A stretch of DNA of 64,000 bases from Desulfobacterium sp. (GCA_016342325.1 JAEINR010000018.1:24797-88796), one strand, 5' to 3'. Numbered from the stretch's first letter, positions 27,443 through 36,579 are shown. Numbers and translations: made by a program. Notes: generated by a model from the letters alone, not told the origin.

Positions 27443-28546
27443 ATGGCCATAGAAATCCAGACCCCCAAAATTCAACCCACGAAGAAATCGGCACCCACCG
27501 GATTCAGGCAGTCGGTCAAACCCAAAGAGATGACCTTCTTTCTCAGCCAGCTGGCCATGATGCTCGAGGTGGGCATCCCCTTGAGCCAGTCCATGGAAAC
27601 CATCGCCAAGCAGGTGACAAACCCGGTCTTTTCCCGGACCATCGCCGCCATGAAAACGGATATCGATGAAGGCCAGCAACTCTCCGTTGCCATGGGCCAC
27701 CACCCAAAGGTATTCAAGGCCGTGTTCGTGAACATGGTGCGATCCGGTGAGAGCGGTGGATTTCTCACGGATGTGATCGGAACGATCATCAAGATCCAGG
27801 AAAAACAGCAGGCCATCCGGACAGAGATCAGGACCGCCATCACCTACCCTGCGGTGCTCCTTTCCATGGCCCTGGTGGTGACCGTTTTTATCCTGGTATT
27901 GGTGGTGCCGAAGTTTGCGATAATTTTCGAAAACAACCTTGATCTGCTGCCCCTGACCACCCAATGGATGATGGGGCTAAGTAGCATCATGATTTCCCAC
28001 GGGTGGGCATTTCTCCTCCTGGGGCTCGTTGGGGCAACCGCGCTAAAACGCTATCTGTCGTCCAACAGGGGCGCTCTTTTTGTGGACTGGATACTGATCA
28101 ACACTCCGGTTCTCTCCGACGTGACCAGCAAGCTCTACACTGGATTGTTTTTCCAGACCATGGGTAGCGTTCTCAAGAGCCGGGTCCCCCTGGTGGAGGC
28201 CCTGGATATCGCCGGGGCCACCATTTCCAACCGATACTACAGCCGTTTCGTAAAGACCATCCAGACCCAGGTTGAAGGGGGAGGGAATTTTGCCCTTGGC
28301 TTTGCCGCCAATCCCCATGTCCAGGACTCCATCAAGCAGATGATCCATGTGGGTGAAACCGTGGGCAAACTGCCGGCCGTGATGCTGCGGCTGGCTGATT
28401 TTTATGAGTCGGAGATAGAGCACGATCTCAAACGATTCACCTCCCTGATCGAACCGGTTGCCCTGGTGCTCATGGGGGGGGTGGTCTGGGTCATTGTTTC
28501 GTCCATCATCCTGCCCATGTTCAAGATCGCAAGCACCGTCCGTTGA
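27443..28546 (+). CDS. GspF/PilC/MshG-type inner-membrane platform protein
   Basis: Platform protein of 367 residues with two GspF domains (about 35-160 and 240-360). Membrane helices are at ALVVTVFILVLVVPKFAII, a second near WAFLLLGLVG and a third at the C-terminus (PVALVLMGGVVWVIVSSI). GGIP-like stretches (EVGIPLSQSMETI, KSRVPLVEALDIAG) mark each repeat. The frame is open upstream, but the ATG at 27443, 15 bases after the ATPase stop, fits the family start. Confidence 0.93.
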   Translation: MAIEIQTPKIQPTKKSAPTGFRQSVKPKEMTFFLSQLAMMLEVGIPLSQSMETIAKQVTNPVFSRTIAAMKTDIDEGQQLSVAMGHHPKVFKAVFVNMVRSGESGGFLTDVIGTIIKIQEKQQAIRTEIRTAITYPAVLLSMALVVTVFILVLVVPKFAIIFENNLDLLPLTTQWMMGLSSIMISHGWAFLLLGLVGATALKRYLSSNRGALFVDWILINTPVLSDVTSKLYTGLFFQTMGSVLKSRVPLVEALDIAGATISNRYYSRFVKTIQTQVEGGGNFALGFAANPHVQDSIKQMIHVGETVGKLPAVMLRLADFYESEIEHDLKRFTSLIEPVALVLMGGVVWVIVSSIILPMFKIASTVR

Positions 28547-28607
28547 ATCGCCCCGGGCGGGATTTGCCCGTGGGAAAGCCCTTTCAAGGGCCGGCCGATA
28601 TTCAGGC

Positions 28608-28636
28608 TTGACATAAAGGGCCATTTTATTTAAATT
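28608..28636 (+). promoter_or_regulatory. Sigma-70-type promoter of the major pseudopilin gene
   Basis: TTGACA (28608-28613), a 17-base spacer, then TAAATT (28631-28636). The -35 is perfect, the -10 four of six. It would give the major pilin its own transcript, as is common. Confidence 0.5.
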
Positions 28637-28644
28637 TAATCCAG

Positions 28645-28677
28645 TACATCCAACGTACATTCAACGTACATCCAACC
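28645..28677 (+). repeat. Three tandem 11-bp repeats in the pseudopilin leader
   Basis: TACATCCAACG, TACATTCAACG and TACATCCAACC follow each other without gaps. The 11-base period puts all copies on one face of the helix. They start at about the predicted transcription start and end 34 bases before the ATG. Confidence 0.75.
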
Positions 28678-28711
28678 GATAGACCACCACACAATTTTAA
28701 GAGGAGGAATC

Positions 28712-29227
28712 ATGAAAGCTTCCTTGTCCCGTTCAGGGTTTACCTTGATCGAACTGCTCATCGTGATCATGGTGCTTGGCATTCTTGCAATGATCATCGT
28801 TCCCCAAATCACCATCTCCACCGAAGACGCCAAGGAGAGCACCCTTCAGACCAACCTGCTGGCCCTGCGGAACGCGGTTGAACTTTACTACAATCAGCAT
28901 GCCAACACCTATCCCGGCGCTAAAGACATCGCCGGCGCCGACCCGGCCGATGCCGCAGCCGCCCAGACTGCCTTTCTTCAGCAACTGACCCGGTACACAG
29001 AAGAGGACGGCACGGTATCGGCCACCAAGACGGCTGCGGCCAAGTTCGGCCCATACATCAGGGGAGGCGCCCTTCCCACCAACTCCTTCAACAACTTAAA
29101 TACCATTGTCTGCGACATCGCTGAGGACGACATCACGGTCAAGGCCTCCGGTAGCGCCGCTGCATGGAAGTTCTATGTCATAACCGGCATCCTCATGGCC
29201 GACGACGGGGCCCATGACGCCCTATAG
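28712..29227 (+). CDS. Major type IV pilin/pseudopilin (GspG/MshA-like)
   Basis: Prepilin of 171 residues. The leader MKASLSRSG is followed by the FTLIELLIVIMVLGILAMII helix with Glu at +5, the signature for prepilin peptidase processing after Gly. Residues 50-65 (NLLALRNAVELYYNQH) match the GspG alpha-helix. The C-terminal domain has two Cys-poor variable parts and no obvious calcium loop. AAGAGGAGG precedes the ATG. It is placed between platform and PilM-like genes, as MshA/MshB would be. Confidence 0.93.
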   Translation: MKASLSRSGFTLIELLIVIMVLGILAMIIVPQITISTEDAKESTLQTNLLALRNAVELYYNQHANTYPGAKDIAGADPADAAAAQTAFLQQLTRYTEEDGTVSATKTAAAKFGPYIRGGALPTNSFNNLNTIVCDIAEDDITVKASGSAAAWKFYVITGILMADDGAHDAL

Positions 29228-29236
29228 TACACGACC

Positions 29237-30349
29237 ATGAGTCCCTCCATGGGAGCGGTGACACCCATTGCCTTTGACATCCGACGTTCATGGGTGGATG
29301 TGGTCCAGATCCGAAAGGGCCGGACCGGGATCTTCATCCACCACATGGCCCGGCACCCGGTTGATCCCGGCAGCACTACCCGGGAGCGGCCCTTCCACCA
29401 CCTTACCCCCCTGCTGAAAGCCATTTTAAAGGAGCGCCGCTTCAGGGGAAGGCAGGCTATGGTTCACATGCCCGGGGACCAGGTTCTTTCCTTTCCCGTG
29501 GCATTCCAGGTCAACCGGGGGGAAAGCCTTGAACATGCCCTGGTAAAGGAAGCAGGGAAACACCTTCCCTATCCCTTAGAGGAAGCCGTCATTGACTATC
29601 CCTGCCTTGTGTCCGACCCTCCCGGCAATGGGCACAGGGCAACGGTAGTGGCCGCCAGACAAAAGGAGATCCTGGAACTTTTCCAGATCTTCAAGGGGTG
29701 CGGTTTCCTGTCAACGGCCGTGGACTTTGCCCCCTTGAGCCTGATCCGCCTGCACCATTTTTTATTTCCGGCAACGACCGGCCCCGCCATTGTCTGTCAC
29801 ATCGGCCAGGGCGACTCCTCCATACAGGTCGTAAGCCAGGATCGCATTCTTGCCCTGAGGCGGTTTACCTGGGGACTCCGCCACCTGGTCACCAAGCTCA
29901 ACACCAGCCTCGCCTTTACCGGGGAGGGGCAAAAGGCCTTGAACCTCATCAAAGAACACGGGTTGGCACATTACCAGGTAGAAGAAGAGGGCTTCCCTTC
30001 CCCCCCACGGGGGGCGGAGGATATGAAAACCGATAGAATCGTTGCACGAATGATCGCCCCGGGAATTGAGGAACTGGTCCATGAGTTTCACAAGATCATC
30101 GGCTATACCCGAAATCAGGAGCAGATTCACGCCTTTGAAACCATCTATTTTTATGGCCATGCCTCCCAGATACTGGGACTGGCCGCCTATATTAAAAAAC
30201 GGCTCAACATAAAAGGCACCCTGGTCCATCCGGAAGACAAGATCGGGTTCCTCCCCGCCACGGGGAAAGCCCTTTACCAGCAGACCCCCGCCGACCATGC
30301 CCTGGGGCTCTGCCTGAGAGCCTTCCAGGACCGGCAACAGGTGATCTGA
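29237..30349 (+). CDS. PilM/MshI-like pilus assembly protein
   Basis: Actin-fold assembly protein of 370 residues, cytoplasmic. It starts near the ancient FDIRRSWVDVVQIRKG phosphate-loop region and has AVDFAPLSLIRL and a later GDSSIQVVS strand-turn typical of PilM/GspL-N. It should dock on the PilN-like protein encoded next and link the ATPase to the inner-membrane complex. Similarity is by pattern and gene order rather than by strong motif. Confidence 0.8.
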   Translation: MSPSMGAVTPIAFDIRRSWVDVVQIRKGRTGIFIHHMARHPVDPGSTTRERPFHHLTPLLKAILKERRFRGRQAMVHMPGDQVLSFPVAFQVNRGESLEHALVKEAGKHLPYPLEEAVIDYPCLVSDPPGNGHRATVVAARQKEILELFQIFKGCGFLSTAVDFAPLSLIRLHHFLFPATTGPAIVCHIGQGDSSIQVVSQDRILALRRFTWGLRHLVTKLNTSLAFTGEGQKALNLIKEHGLAHYQVEEEGFPSPPRGAEDMKTDRIVARMIAPGIEELVHEFHKIIGYTRNQEQIHAFETIYFYGHASQILGLAAYIKKRLNIKGTLVHPEDKIGFLPATGKALYQQTPADHALGLCLRAFQDRQQVI

Positions 30350-30928
30350 TTGGCATTGCGAGAGATCAACATGATCCCCGGAGAGATTATGGGCTTCGAG
30401 CTCCTGAAAAGGCAGCTTAAAGCCTGGGGAAAGATCCTGGTCCTGGTTCTCATGGCCCTGGGGATGACCGGGATGGGGGAGCACCGATGGCTCATGGATC
30501 AAAGGCGGGCCGCATCCCACGGGCTTTCCATGGAGACACGCCTGAAAACGGTCATCCAGGAGATCCATGGGATCCAGGAGACCCTTGAAACCATCCGGAT
30601 CCGCAACAAAACCCTGGAGATCCTGGGAAACCGATTTCATTTTTACGGTGTTGTCCAACGCATTTCCCAACCCTTTGACCACCTCACCTGGCTTGGGCAC
30701 CTTCGCATCCAGGGCAACAAAACCGCACCGAACCGCTCCCAGGTGGAACTGGAAGGGTTTTCCATGACCCACGCTTCCCTTGGTAATTTCATCAACCGCC
30801 TTTCAGCCGTGCCCGGCGTCCGGGAGATCGTACTTGCCCATGCCAACCAGAACCATGGGACCGAATCAGGCCCCTTGGCATTCAAGCTCTCCTGCACGGT
30901 GTCAGCGGAAAGCGAGCCCTCCAAATGA
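30350..30928 (+). CDS. PilN-like inner-membrane assembly protein
   Basis: Bitopic protein of 192 residues. The cytoplasmic tip LREINMIPGE is the PilN motif that binds PilM, followed by one membrane helix (ILVLVLMALGMTGMG) and a periplasmic ferredoxin-like domain. TTG at 30350, directly after the PilM-like stop, is the likely start because it keeps the REINMIP motif; an ATG at 30371 would lose it. It overlaps the next gene. Confidence 0.82.
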   Translation: MALREINMIPGEIMGFELLKRQLKAWGKILVLVLMALGMTGMGEHRWLMDQRRAASHGLSMETRLKTVIQEIHGIQETLETIRIRNKTLEILGNRFHFYGVVQRISQPFDHLTWLGHLRIQGNKTAPNRSQVELEGFSMTHASLGNFINRLSAVPGVREIVLAHANQNHGTESGPLAFKLSCTVSAESEPSK

Positions 30929-31452
30929 GGTACGGAACAGCCCGTGTCAACAACGTCTGCGCACTGGTCCTGATCGCCATCATCCTGATCGGCGGCCTTG
31001 CCCTGGGGCGATATTTTTCAACCGGCCGTGCCCGGATCCGTCTGGAAGACCGGCTGGCCCTGATCCAAAAGAACGATCTTGCCTTTGCCGCGACAACCCG
31101 GGACAAGCTGCGGAAGATGCTCAAAGAAAAAGCGATCGCCCTCGACAGGGTGAAACAGCGGGTGCCGACCACATCAGGCATGGGCGTCCTTCTCCGGGAT
31201 TTCCATGGCATCGCTGAAAAACGGGGAATACAGCTGGAAAACCTCAACTACCTTGCCGAAGAGCGGTTAAAAGGCCACCGGCGAATTCCCGTGGAGATCA
31301 TGGCAAGGGGTGACTTTCACGCCCTGTACGGTTTTATCCACGACCTGGAGACCTTGAATCGGATCTGCATCCTGGAAACCGTCGATATCCACCGATTCAA
31401 CAATGAGAAACGTCTCAGGGCCGCCATCAAGGCAAGCGTTTTCTACCAATAG
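30925..31452 (+). CDS. PilO/MshJ-like inner-membrane assembly protein
   Basis: Bitopic protein of 175 residues: one membrane helix (VCALVLIAIILIGGLALG), a coiled-coil stretch and a small periplasmic domain (VEIMARGDFHALYGFIHDLE). ATGA overlap with the PilN-like gene. The PilN-PilO pair should form the alignment complex under the secretin. Confidence 0.82.
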   Translation: MRYGTARVNNVCALVLIAIILIGGLALGRYFSTGRARIRLEDRLALIQKNDLAFAATTRDKLRKMLKEKAIALDRVKQRVPTTSGMGVLLRDFHGIAEKRGIQLENLNYLAEERLKGHRRIPVEIMARGDFHALYGFIHDLETLNRICILETVDIHRFNNEKRLRAAIKASVFYQ

Positions 31453-31481
31453 AAACCACCACCATTCAAGGAGACGCGTCC

Positions 31482-32006
31482 ATGAAGCTGGACAGAGAAA
31501 AGCTCAGACCCATTGTCCTCGTCCTGACCAGCCTGATTTTCGCAACCATGGTCTATTTCCGTTTCGTTCATCAAAAACCGAAAAAAACGCTTTCTGCCAC
31601 CCCGGCGAAACTTTTCCAGGAACAGACAAATGGGGATCCCCTGGCACCCTTCCGGCATCTTGATTTCAGCGCCGCCATATCCCAGGAAAAACCCCTTCCT
31701 CCATTCCGGTCAACCCTGCCGGACATATTCACCTCTCCCCTTGCATCCGCCCCGAAAATGAATGACCGGGCAACACCGCCGGAACCGCCCCTCCCCTCCC
31801 CTGTGGATCTCACCCGTATCAAGGACAACCTTCGCTTCCAGGGCTCCATTATCGGTGAGCGGGACGCTGTTGCCATCATCAACGACCAATTTCTCCATGT
31901 GGGCGACAGGCTCCAGGGCTTTACCCTAGCATCCATCACAGAAAACAGGGTGGAGCTTGTCCAGGGAGGGGTCGGCATCACCCTGGAGATGATTCCCCAT
32001 GATTAG
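31482..32006 (+). CDS. PilP/GspC/MshK-like alignment protein
   Basis: Protein of 174 residues with one N-terminal membrane helix (IVLVLTSLIFATMVYF), a Pro-rich linker and a C-terminal HR-like beta domain (GSIIGERDAVAIINDQF, VGDRLQGFTLASITENRVEL). Such proteins link the inner-membrane complex to the secretin. GGAGACGCGTCC precedes the ATG, and the stop overlaps the secretin start. Confidence 0.82.
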   Translation: MKLDREKLRPIVLVLTSLIFATMVYFRFVHQKPKKTLSATPAKLFQEQTNGDPLAPFRHLDFSAAISQEKPLPPFRSTLPDIFTSPLASAPKMNDRATPPEPPLPSPVDLTRIKDNLRFQGSIIGERDAVAIINDQFLHVGDRLQGFTLASITENRVELVQGGVGITLEMIPHD

Positions 32007-33495
32007 GTTCTACTGCCAGATTCTGATTCTTATCTTGACGCCGGCCCTGGCCCTCCCTGCCGGAGGCAATGCCCGGGAACAACAGGCATTGCCCAGGTCC
32101 TGGCCCATGAAAGCAACAGTCATTGAAACAGCCAGGCTTCGCGCCATCCCCTCCCTTAACGGAAAAATAACCGCCCTGCTGGCACCCGGTGAAACCGTTA
32201 CCCCCACGGCACAAGAGGAAAACTGGTATCAAATCACCCGCACCACGGGAGAAAGCGGATGGGTTGCCAGGCACCTGCTGGTTGCCGTCGAAGAACTCCG
32301 GGATCAGGGGAGAAGCAAGGCCGCCCCAGGCCGTCCCCCCCTCCTCAACCTGAACTTAAGGGACATGGAGATCAGGGACGCCCTCTCCGCCATTGCCATG
32401 GAGTACAAACTCAACATCGTCACCACGACCCAAGTGCAAGGCAAAATAACCCTCCACCTGTTCAAGTCCCCCCTGGAGAAGGCCCTGGGGACCATTGCCC
32501 GGGCAGGCGGTTTTGCTTATAAAAAGGAGGCGACGATCCACTACATATATAAGCCCCAAAAGGGCAGTGTTTCCCCGGACCTGGAACTTGAAATGAAATT
32601 ATTCAAGATCAAGTTCATTGAAATGGACAAAATCAAGGAGGTGCTGGACGCCCTTCCCGGGGTCAGGCCCGTGCAGGTGCATGAAAGCACCAAAACAGTC
32701 CTGGTGGAAGATACCCCTGGGAATCTGGACAAGATCGAGAAGATCATCCATTTCTGGGATGCCGTTCCCCAGCAGGTGCTCATCGAGGCAAAGGTTCTCG
32801 AGGTGACTCTGACCGATGACATGGCCTTTGGCATCGACTGGGAAGCGATCCTAGACCATACCAACATTCGCACCCAGGGATTCTCAAAAGCCGCGTTTTC
32901 CGAAGGCACGCACATATCACCGGTTTCATCGACTTCGGGCACAGGCATTTTCGGCAATATCATCTCATGGGCCGGCACCGACCACCAGATTTCCCTGGCC
33001 ATTGACGCCCTCCAGGGAAAAACCACCATCAACACCATTGCGTCCCCGAAAATCCGGGCCATCCACGGAAAAGAAGCCAGCGTCCAGGTGGGCGGCCAGC
33101 AGGGGTACAAAGTGACCACCACAAATCTTGGCATTGCCACCGAGACCATCCAGTTCATCGACACCGGGGTGATCCTGGCCATCACCCCTTTTATAAATGA
33201 CGGCAACATCCTTTTGAACGTCAAGCCCAGCATCAATTCCGCTAAAATCGAAGAGGGGGTGCCGGTGGTGAACGCCACCACGGTCTCCACCTGGCTGATT
33301 GCAAAGAACGGCGAGACGATATTTATCGGCGGACTCATCGAAACCACGGACATGGATACCCGAAGCAGTGTGCCCCTGCTGGGTGACCTGCCCATCCTGG
33401 GATGGCTGTTTGGCAGAACCGTGAACAAAAAGGACAAAAAGGAACTGGTGGTCCTCATCACCCCCCGGATCGTGGACCTTGGATCCGCGCCATGA
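31999..33495 (+). CDS. Secretin (GspD/PilQ/MshL-like) with N-terminal SH3-type domain
   Basis: Outer-membrane secretin of 498 residues. After a signal peptide comes an SH3-like domain (about 35-95, RLRAIPSLNGKI, GESGWVARHLL), which may bind peptidoglycan. Then follow an STN/N0-like domain (LNLNLRDMEIRDALSAI), an N1 (KH-like) domain and the secretin core (QVLIEAKVLEV, TIASPKIRAIHGKEASVQVGG, and the closing VPLLGDLPILGWLFG). No lipobox is visible. An SH3 domain in place of AMIN is a useful detail of this machine. Confidence 0.93.
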   Translation: MIRFYCQILILILTPALALPAGGNAREQQALPRSWPMKATVIETARLRAIPSLNGKITALLAPGETVTPTAQEENWYQITRTTGESGWVARHLLVAVEELRDQGRSKAAPGRPPLLNLNLRDMEIRDALSAIAMEYKLNIVTTTQVQGKITLHLFKSPLEKALGTIARAGGFAYKKEATIHYIYKPQKGSVSPDLELEMKLFKIKFIEMDKIKEVLDALPGVRPVQVHESTKTVLVEDTPGNLDKIEKIIHFWDAVPQQVLIEAKVLEVTLTDDMAFGIDWEAILDHTNIRTQGFSKAAFSEGTHISPVSSTSGTGIFGNIISWAGTDHQISLAIDALQGKTTINTIASPKIRAIHGKEASVQVGGQQGYKVTTTNLGIATETIQFIDTGVILAITPFINDGNILLNVKPSINSAKIEEGVPVVNATTVSTWLIAKNGETIFIGGLIETTDMDTRSSVPLLGDLPILGWLFGRTVNKKDKKELVVLITPRIVDLGSAP

Positions 33496-34016
33496 TCCAG
33501 GCAAAGAGGGGATTCTCCCTGGTTGACCTCATGATCGCCATGATGATCCTGGGCATCATGGTCCTCTCCGTTCCCCTTATGTTCAAAGATCTTTTGGCAG
33601 AAAAACGGTTGATCCAGGCGTCAACGGAACTGGTCCTCGGCCTCGACTACGCCAGAAGCCTTGCCGTAAGCCGCAGACGCCCCTTTTGCGTCAGGGCCAA
33701 CATCGGCGGTAACTGGTTCCGGGTGGTCGACGCCCTCTACGCCACCGACCCCTTCCCCCACCATGGCAACGATCCCCCCCTTTCCGCCTTTGGCCTGGTT
33801 CTCAACCCCCTGGACAAACACTGGTATGAGGTGGATTTCGACCGGGGGGAGCTCCATGGCACCGTCACCCTGACCGCCGTTCCCCTGGGCAATGAGGTCT
33901 GCTTCTACCCGGACGGTCACACAGGCAGTGCCGACACCGCCATGTCCCTCACCTGCGCAGGAACCACCCGAACCATAACCATCAACGGAATGACAGGTCA
34001 AATTTCGGTGCAATGA
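33492..34016 (+). CDS. Minor pseudopilin, GspH/MshC-like
   Basis: Prepilin of 174 residues. Leader MIQAKRG and helix FSLVDLMIAMMILGIMVLSV; the +5 residue is Asp instead of the usual Glu. The following LGLDYARSLAVSRRRPFCV stretch is the GspH/FimT pattern. The ATG at 33492 overlaps the secretin stop. Confidence 0.85.
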   Translation: MIQAKRGFSLVDLMIAMMILGIMVLSVPLMFKDLLAEKRLIQASTELVLGLDYARSLAVSRRRPFCVRANIGGNWFRVVDALYATDPFPHHGNDPPLSAFGLVLNPLDKHWYEVDFDRGELHGTVTLTAVPLGNEVCFYPDGHTGSADTAMSLTCAGTTRTITINGMTGQISVQ

Positions 34017-34412
34017 ATGAACCAAAAAGGCATTTTCCTAGTGGAACTCACCATGGCCCTGGCGATTTTGGGAATAGCCCTGGTGCCCATGATCGCGGCC
34101 CTTGATACCGGCGTGTTTCCAGTGGGGTTGCAGGCGGACAGGGCGATCTTTGTCAACCAGGCCCGGGCCACCTTGAACCGGGTCGCCGGCCTTGATTTTT
34201 CCCTTTTGGACGCCAACCAGGGGGATCCGGCCAACCTTGTTGCCCTCTTTGGTTCAGCGGCCGAGGCCGCCAAAGAAAACTTTGTTTTAAGGGGGTCGAC
34301 CATCGCGCCAGTGGTTGCCGTCACAGACGCAAGCGGCGGAACCGGCGGCCTGGTTGAGATCAGGGCCACGGTGGGGGATCTGACCCTGGCCGTTCTCAAG
34401 GCAGCCGATTGA
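34017..34412 (+). CDS. Minor pseudopilin, GspI/MshD-like
   Basis: Prepilin of 131 residues with leader MNQKG and helix IFLVELTMALAILGIALVP, Glu at +5. Starts directly after the stop of the previous gene (TGAATG). GspI-like by size and order. Confidence 0.85.
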   Translation: MNQKGIFLVELTMALAILGIALVPMIAALDTGVFPVGLQADRAIFVNQARATLNRVAGLDFSLLDANQGDPANLVALFGSAAEAAKENFVLRGSTIAPVVAVTDASGGTGGLVEIRATVGDLTLAVLKAAD

Positions 34413-35089
34413 ACCGGCCGGCACCGGTTTTCCCCTTTTCCGGAAAAGCTTCCCCCATGGGGATCAATCAATCCGGCCCCCTTGGGTCCAAAAGATCACC
34501 CCCTGGATTCTCCACGGTGGAGCTCCTGGTGGCCATGGTCATCCTCTCCCTGATCTGTATGGGACTCAACCAGGTGTTGGCCGTGCTGTTCAAGGCTGAG
34601 GTCACCTCACGATCCAAACAGGCGCTCTTGATCGAAGCCCGCCAGACCATGGACCACCTGGCAGGGTTTGTACGGGTGTGTGATGTTGTGGCCAAACCCA
34701 ACGGCCCGGACCAGGAGATCCTTCGGATAAGCGAGCGTCTCCTGGACTGCCATGACAACACCACCCATCTTTTTAAAATTGAAGGGGACGGGCTCCTGGA
34801 TGCGGACAACGATGGGGACGGGGTGGTCAACGAGGGCGGGGGCGACCCCTACGAATTCGTCACCATGGACCTTGACAAGGGCGATCCTGACAACTGGAAA
34901 CTCAGGGAAGAGCGACCCGACTACACCACGGCCGCCTTGGACGATTATTTACCCCGGTTCATCCTCTGCCAGGGGGTGACAAATTTCAGCTGCACCCTGC
35001 TGGCCCCCGGCCTGGTTGAAATCCACCTGGCCTTAGGCAACGGAGAGAACGGGATCAGCCTCACCACCCGGGTGAAAACCGCCCATTGA
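34409..35089 (+). CDS. Minor pseudopilin, GspJ/MshO-like
   Basis: Prepilin of 226 residues. The processing site PPG-FSTVELLVAMVILSLICMG is preceded by an unusually long leader of about 33 residues if TTG 34409 is used; ATG 34457 gives about 17. A DNDGDGVVNEGGGD stretch (near residue 132) looks like a calcium-binding loop. The stop overlaps the next gene region. Confidence 0.83.
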   Translation: MNRPAPVFPFSGKASPMGINQSGPLGSKRSPPGFSTVELLVAMVILSLICMGLNQVLAVLFKAEVTSRSKQALLIEARQTMDHLAGFVRVCDVVAKPNGPDQEILRISERLLDCHDNTTHLFKIEGDGLLDADNDGDGVVNEGGGDPYEFVTMDLDKGDPDNWKLREERPDYTTAALDDYLPRFILCQGVTNFSCTLLAPGLVEIHLALGNGENGISLTTRVKTAH

Positions 35090-35121
35090 TTCGGGCATCA
35101 TCGGTTATGGACGCCATATCC

Positions 35122-36579
35122 ATGAAAAACAACACCAACGGCTTCATCCTTGTGGGCATGGTGATCATGATGCTGATCATCGCCCTTACGGCCATGACCA
35201 TGAACCGCCGTGCTGGCATGGGAGACAGGATGAGTGCCAACCATGTCCTTGCCGTCCGGACCCAGTTTGGAGGGGATGCCGCCATCCAGTATGCCCTGTG
35301 GAAACTCAAGAACGATCCTGACTTTCGAACCCCGCCCGGGGGTGAGCCCTTCAGTTTTGACGGCCTTGGCTACACCCTCACGGTGGAGACAAGTCCCCTT
35401 GGGGGATATGAAGACGTGGTAAGGATCAGCGCAGGCCCTTCCGGAGGAACCGCAACCCACACCCTTGGTGTCAGGATCGCCCAGCCCCCGAGCTTCACAG
35501 GGGTCTACCTTTGCGACACCGGCAATGCCTGTGTGCGTGAGATCGACCCCGCAACCGGCCTCATCACCACCCTGGCCGGCCAGGGGGGAACCAGCGGTTT
35601 CGCCGGAGACAATGGCCCGGCCGACCAGGCGCTCCTCTCAAAGGCGGTGGGGGTCACCGGTGATCTTGCCGGAAACATCGTCATTGCAGACACGGAGAAC
35701 AACTGCATAAGAAAGGTGGACACAACCGGCATCATCACCACCATTGCCGGCATTCCAGGAATTGTGGGCGGCTATTCCGGGGACAACGGACCGGCCCTGG
35801 CCGCCAAGTTGAACGCCCCCGAGGCCATCGACTTTGACCAGCAGGGCAACATCTTCATCGCAGACACCGCCAACGACTGTATCCGTCGAATTGATGCCGC
35901 AACCGGCATCATCACCACCGTTGCCGGCATTGGCACAAGTTCGGATTACACCGGTGACGGAGGCCCGGCAACAGCGGCAGAAATGAAGAAGCCCGAGGGA
36001 ATCGCAGTGGATGCCATGGGCAACCTCTTTATCTCAGATACCGGCAACCATGTGATCCGCCGGATGAACGGGGTGACCGGCATCATCACCACCATTGCCG
36101 GCACGGGAAAAAGCGGATTCTACGGAGAGGGAATCCCTGCCCTGATTGCAAAGCTGAACACTCCCGGATCGATCACGGAGGATGACCAGAATAACCTGTT
36201 CATCGCAGATACCGGCAACCACATCATTCGTAAAATCGACGCCGTAACCGGCATCATCGCCACGGTGGCAGGCTTGCCCAAAGGGAAGGGGTACACCGGG
36301 GACAACATTCCGGTCACCCTGGCCCGCCTAAACGCCCCCGAGGGAGCCCTGGGAATGGCCAATGGCGACATCTACATCGCAGACACGGCCAACAACCGGA
36401 TCCGAAGGGTGGACGGAGCCACCGGGCTCATCTTCACCATTGCGGGAAACGGCAGCTCCGGTTTTTCAGGGGACGACGGACCGGCCGTAAACGCCCTGCT
36501 CAATGCCCCCATGGGCATCCACCATGCGCCCCAGGGCTCAGGGGCTCCCATCATCACCCGGGTCAGCGAAATCTATTAA
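35122..36579 (+). CDS. PilX/GspK-like minor pilin fused to an NHL beta-propeller
   Basis: Fusion of about 485 residues. The N-terminus NNTNG-FILVGMVIMMLIIALTAM is a prepilin-type helix lacking Glu at +5, as in GspK/PilX, followed by MNRRAGMGDRM and QYALWKLKND as in PilX-type proteins. From about residue 125 there are six NHL repeats, each with an IADTGNHVIRR-like strand and TGIITTIAGxG turn, forming a six-bladed propeller. A propeller on a tip pilin suggests an adhesin or ligand-binding cap. TTG 35086 and ATG 35107 are alternative starts; 35122 gives a normal leader. Confidence 0.88.
   Translation: MKNNTNGFILVGMVIMMLIIALTAMTMNRRAGMGDRMSANHVLAVRTQFGGDAAIQYALWKLKNDPDFRTPPGGEPFSFDGLGYTLTVETSPLGGYEDVVRISAGPSGGTATHTLGVRIAQPPSFTGVYLCDTGNACVREIDPATGLITTLAGQGGTSGFAGDNGPADQALLSKAVGVTGDLAGNIVIADTENNCIRKVDTTGIITTIAGIPGIVGGYSGDNGPALAAKLNAPEAIDFDQQGNIFIADTANDCIRRIDAATGIITTVAGIGTSSDYTGDGGPATAAEMKKPEGIAVDAMGNLFISDTGNHVIRRMNGVTGIITTIAGTGKSGFYGEGIPALIAKLNTPGSITEDDQNNLFIADTGNHIIRKIDAVTGIIATVAGLPKGKGYTGDNIPVTLARLNAPEGALGMANGDIYIADTANNRIRRVDGATGLIFTIAGNGSSGFSGDDGPAVNALLNAPMGIHHAPQGSGAPIITRVSEIY

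Noticed and set aside
28645..28677. Short tandem repeats considered as a CRISPR remnant
   Set aside because: The units are 11 bases with no spacers between them.
29762..30772. 336-codon minus-strand frame opposite the PilM/PilN-like genes
   Set aside because: Antisense shadow without protein-like motifs.
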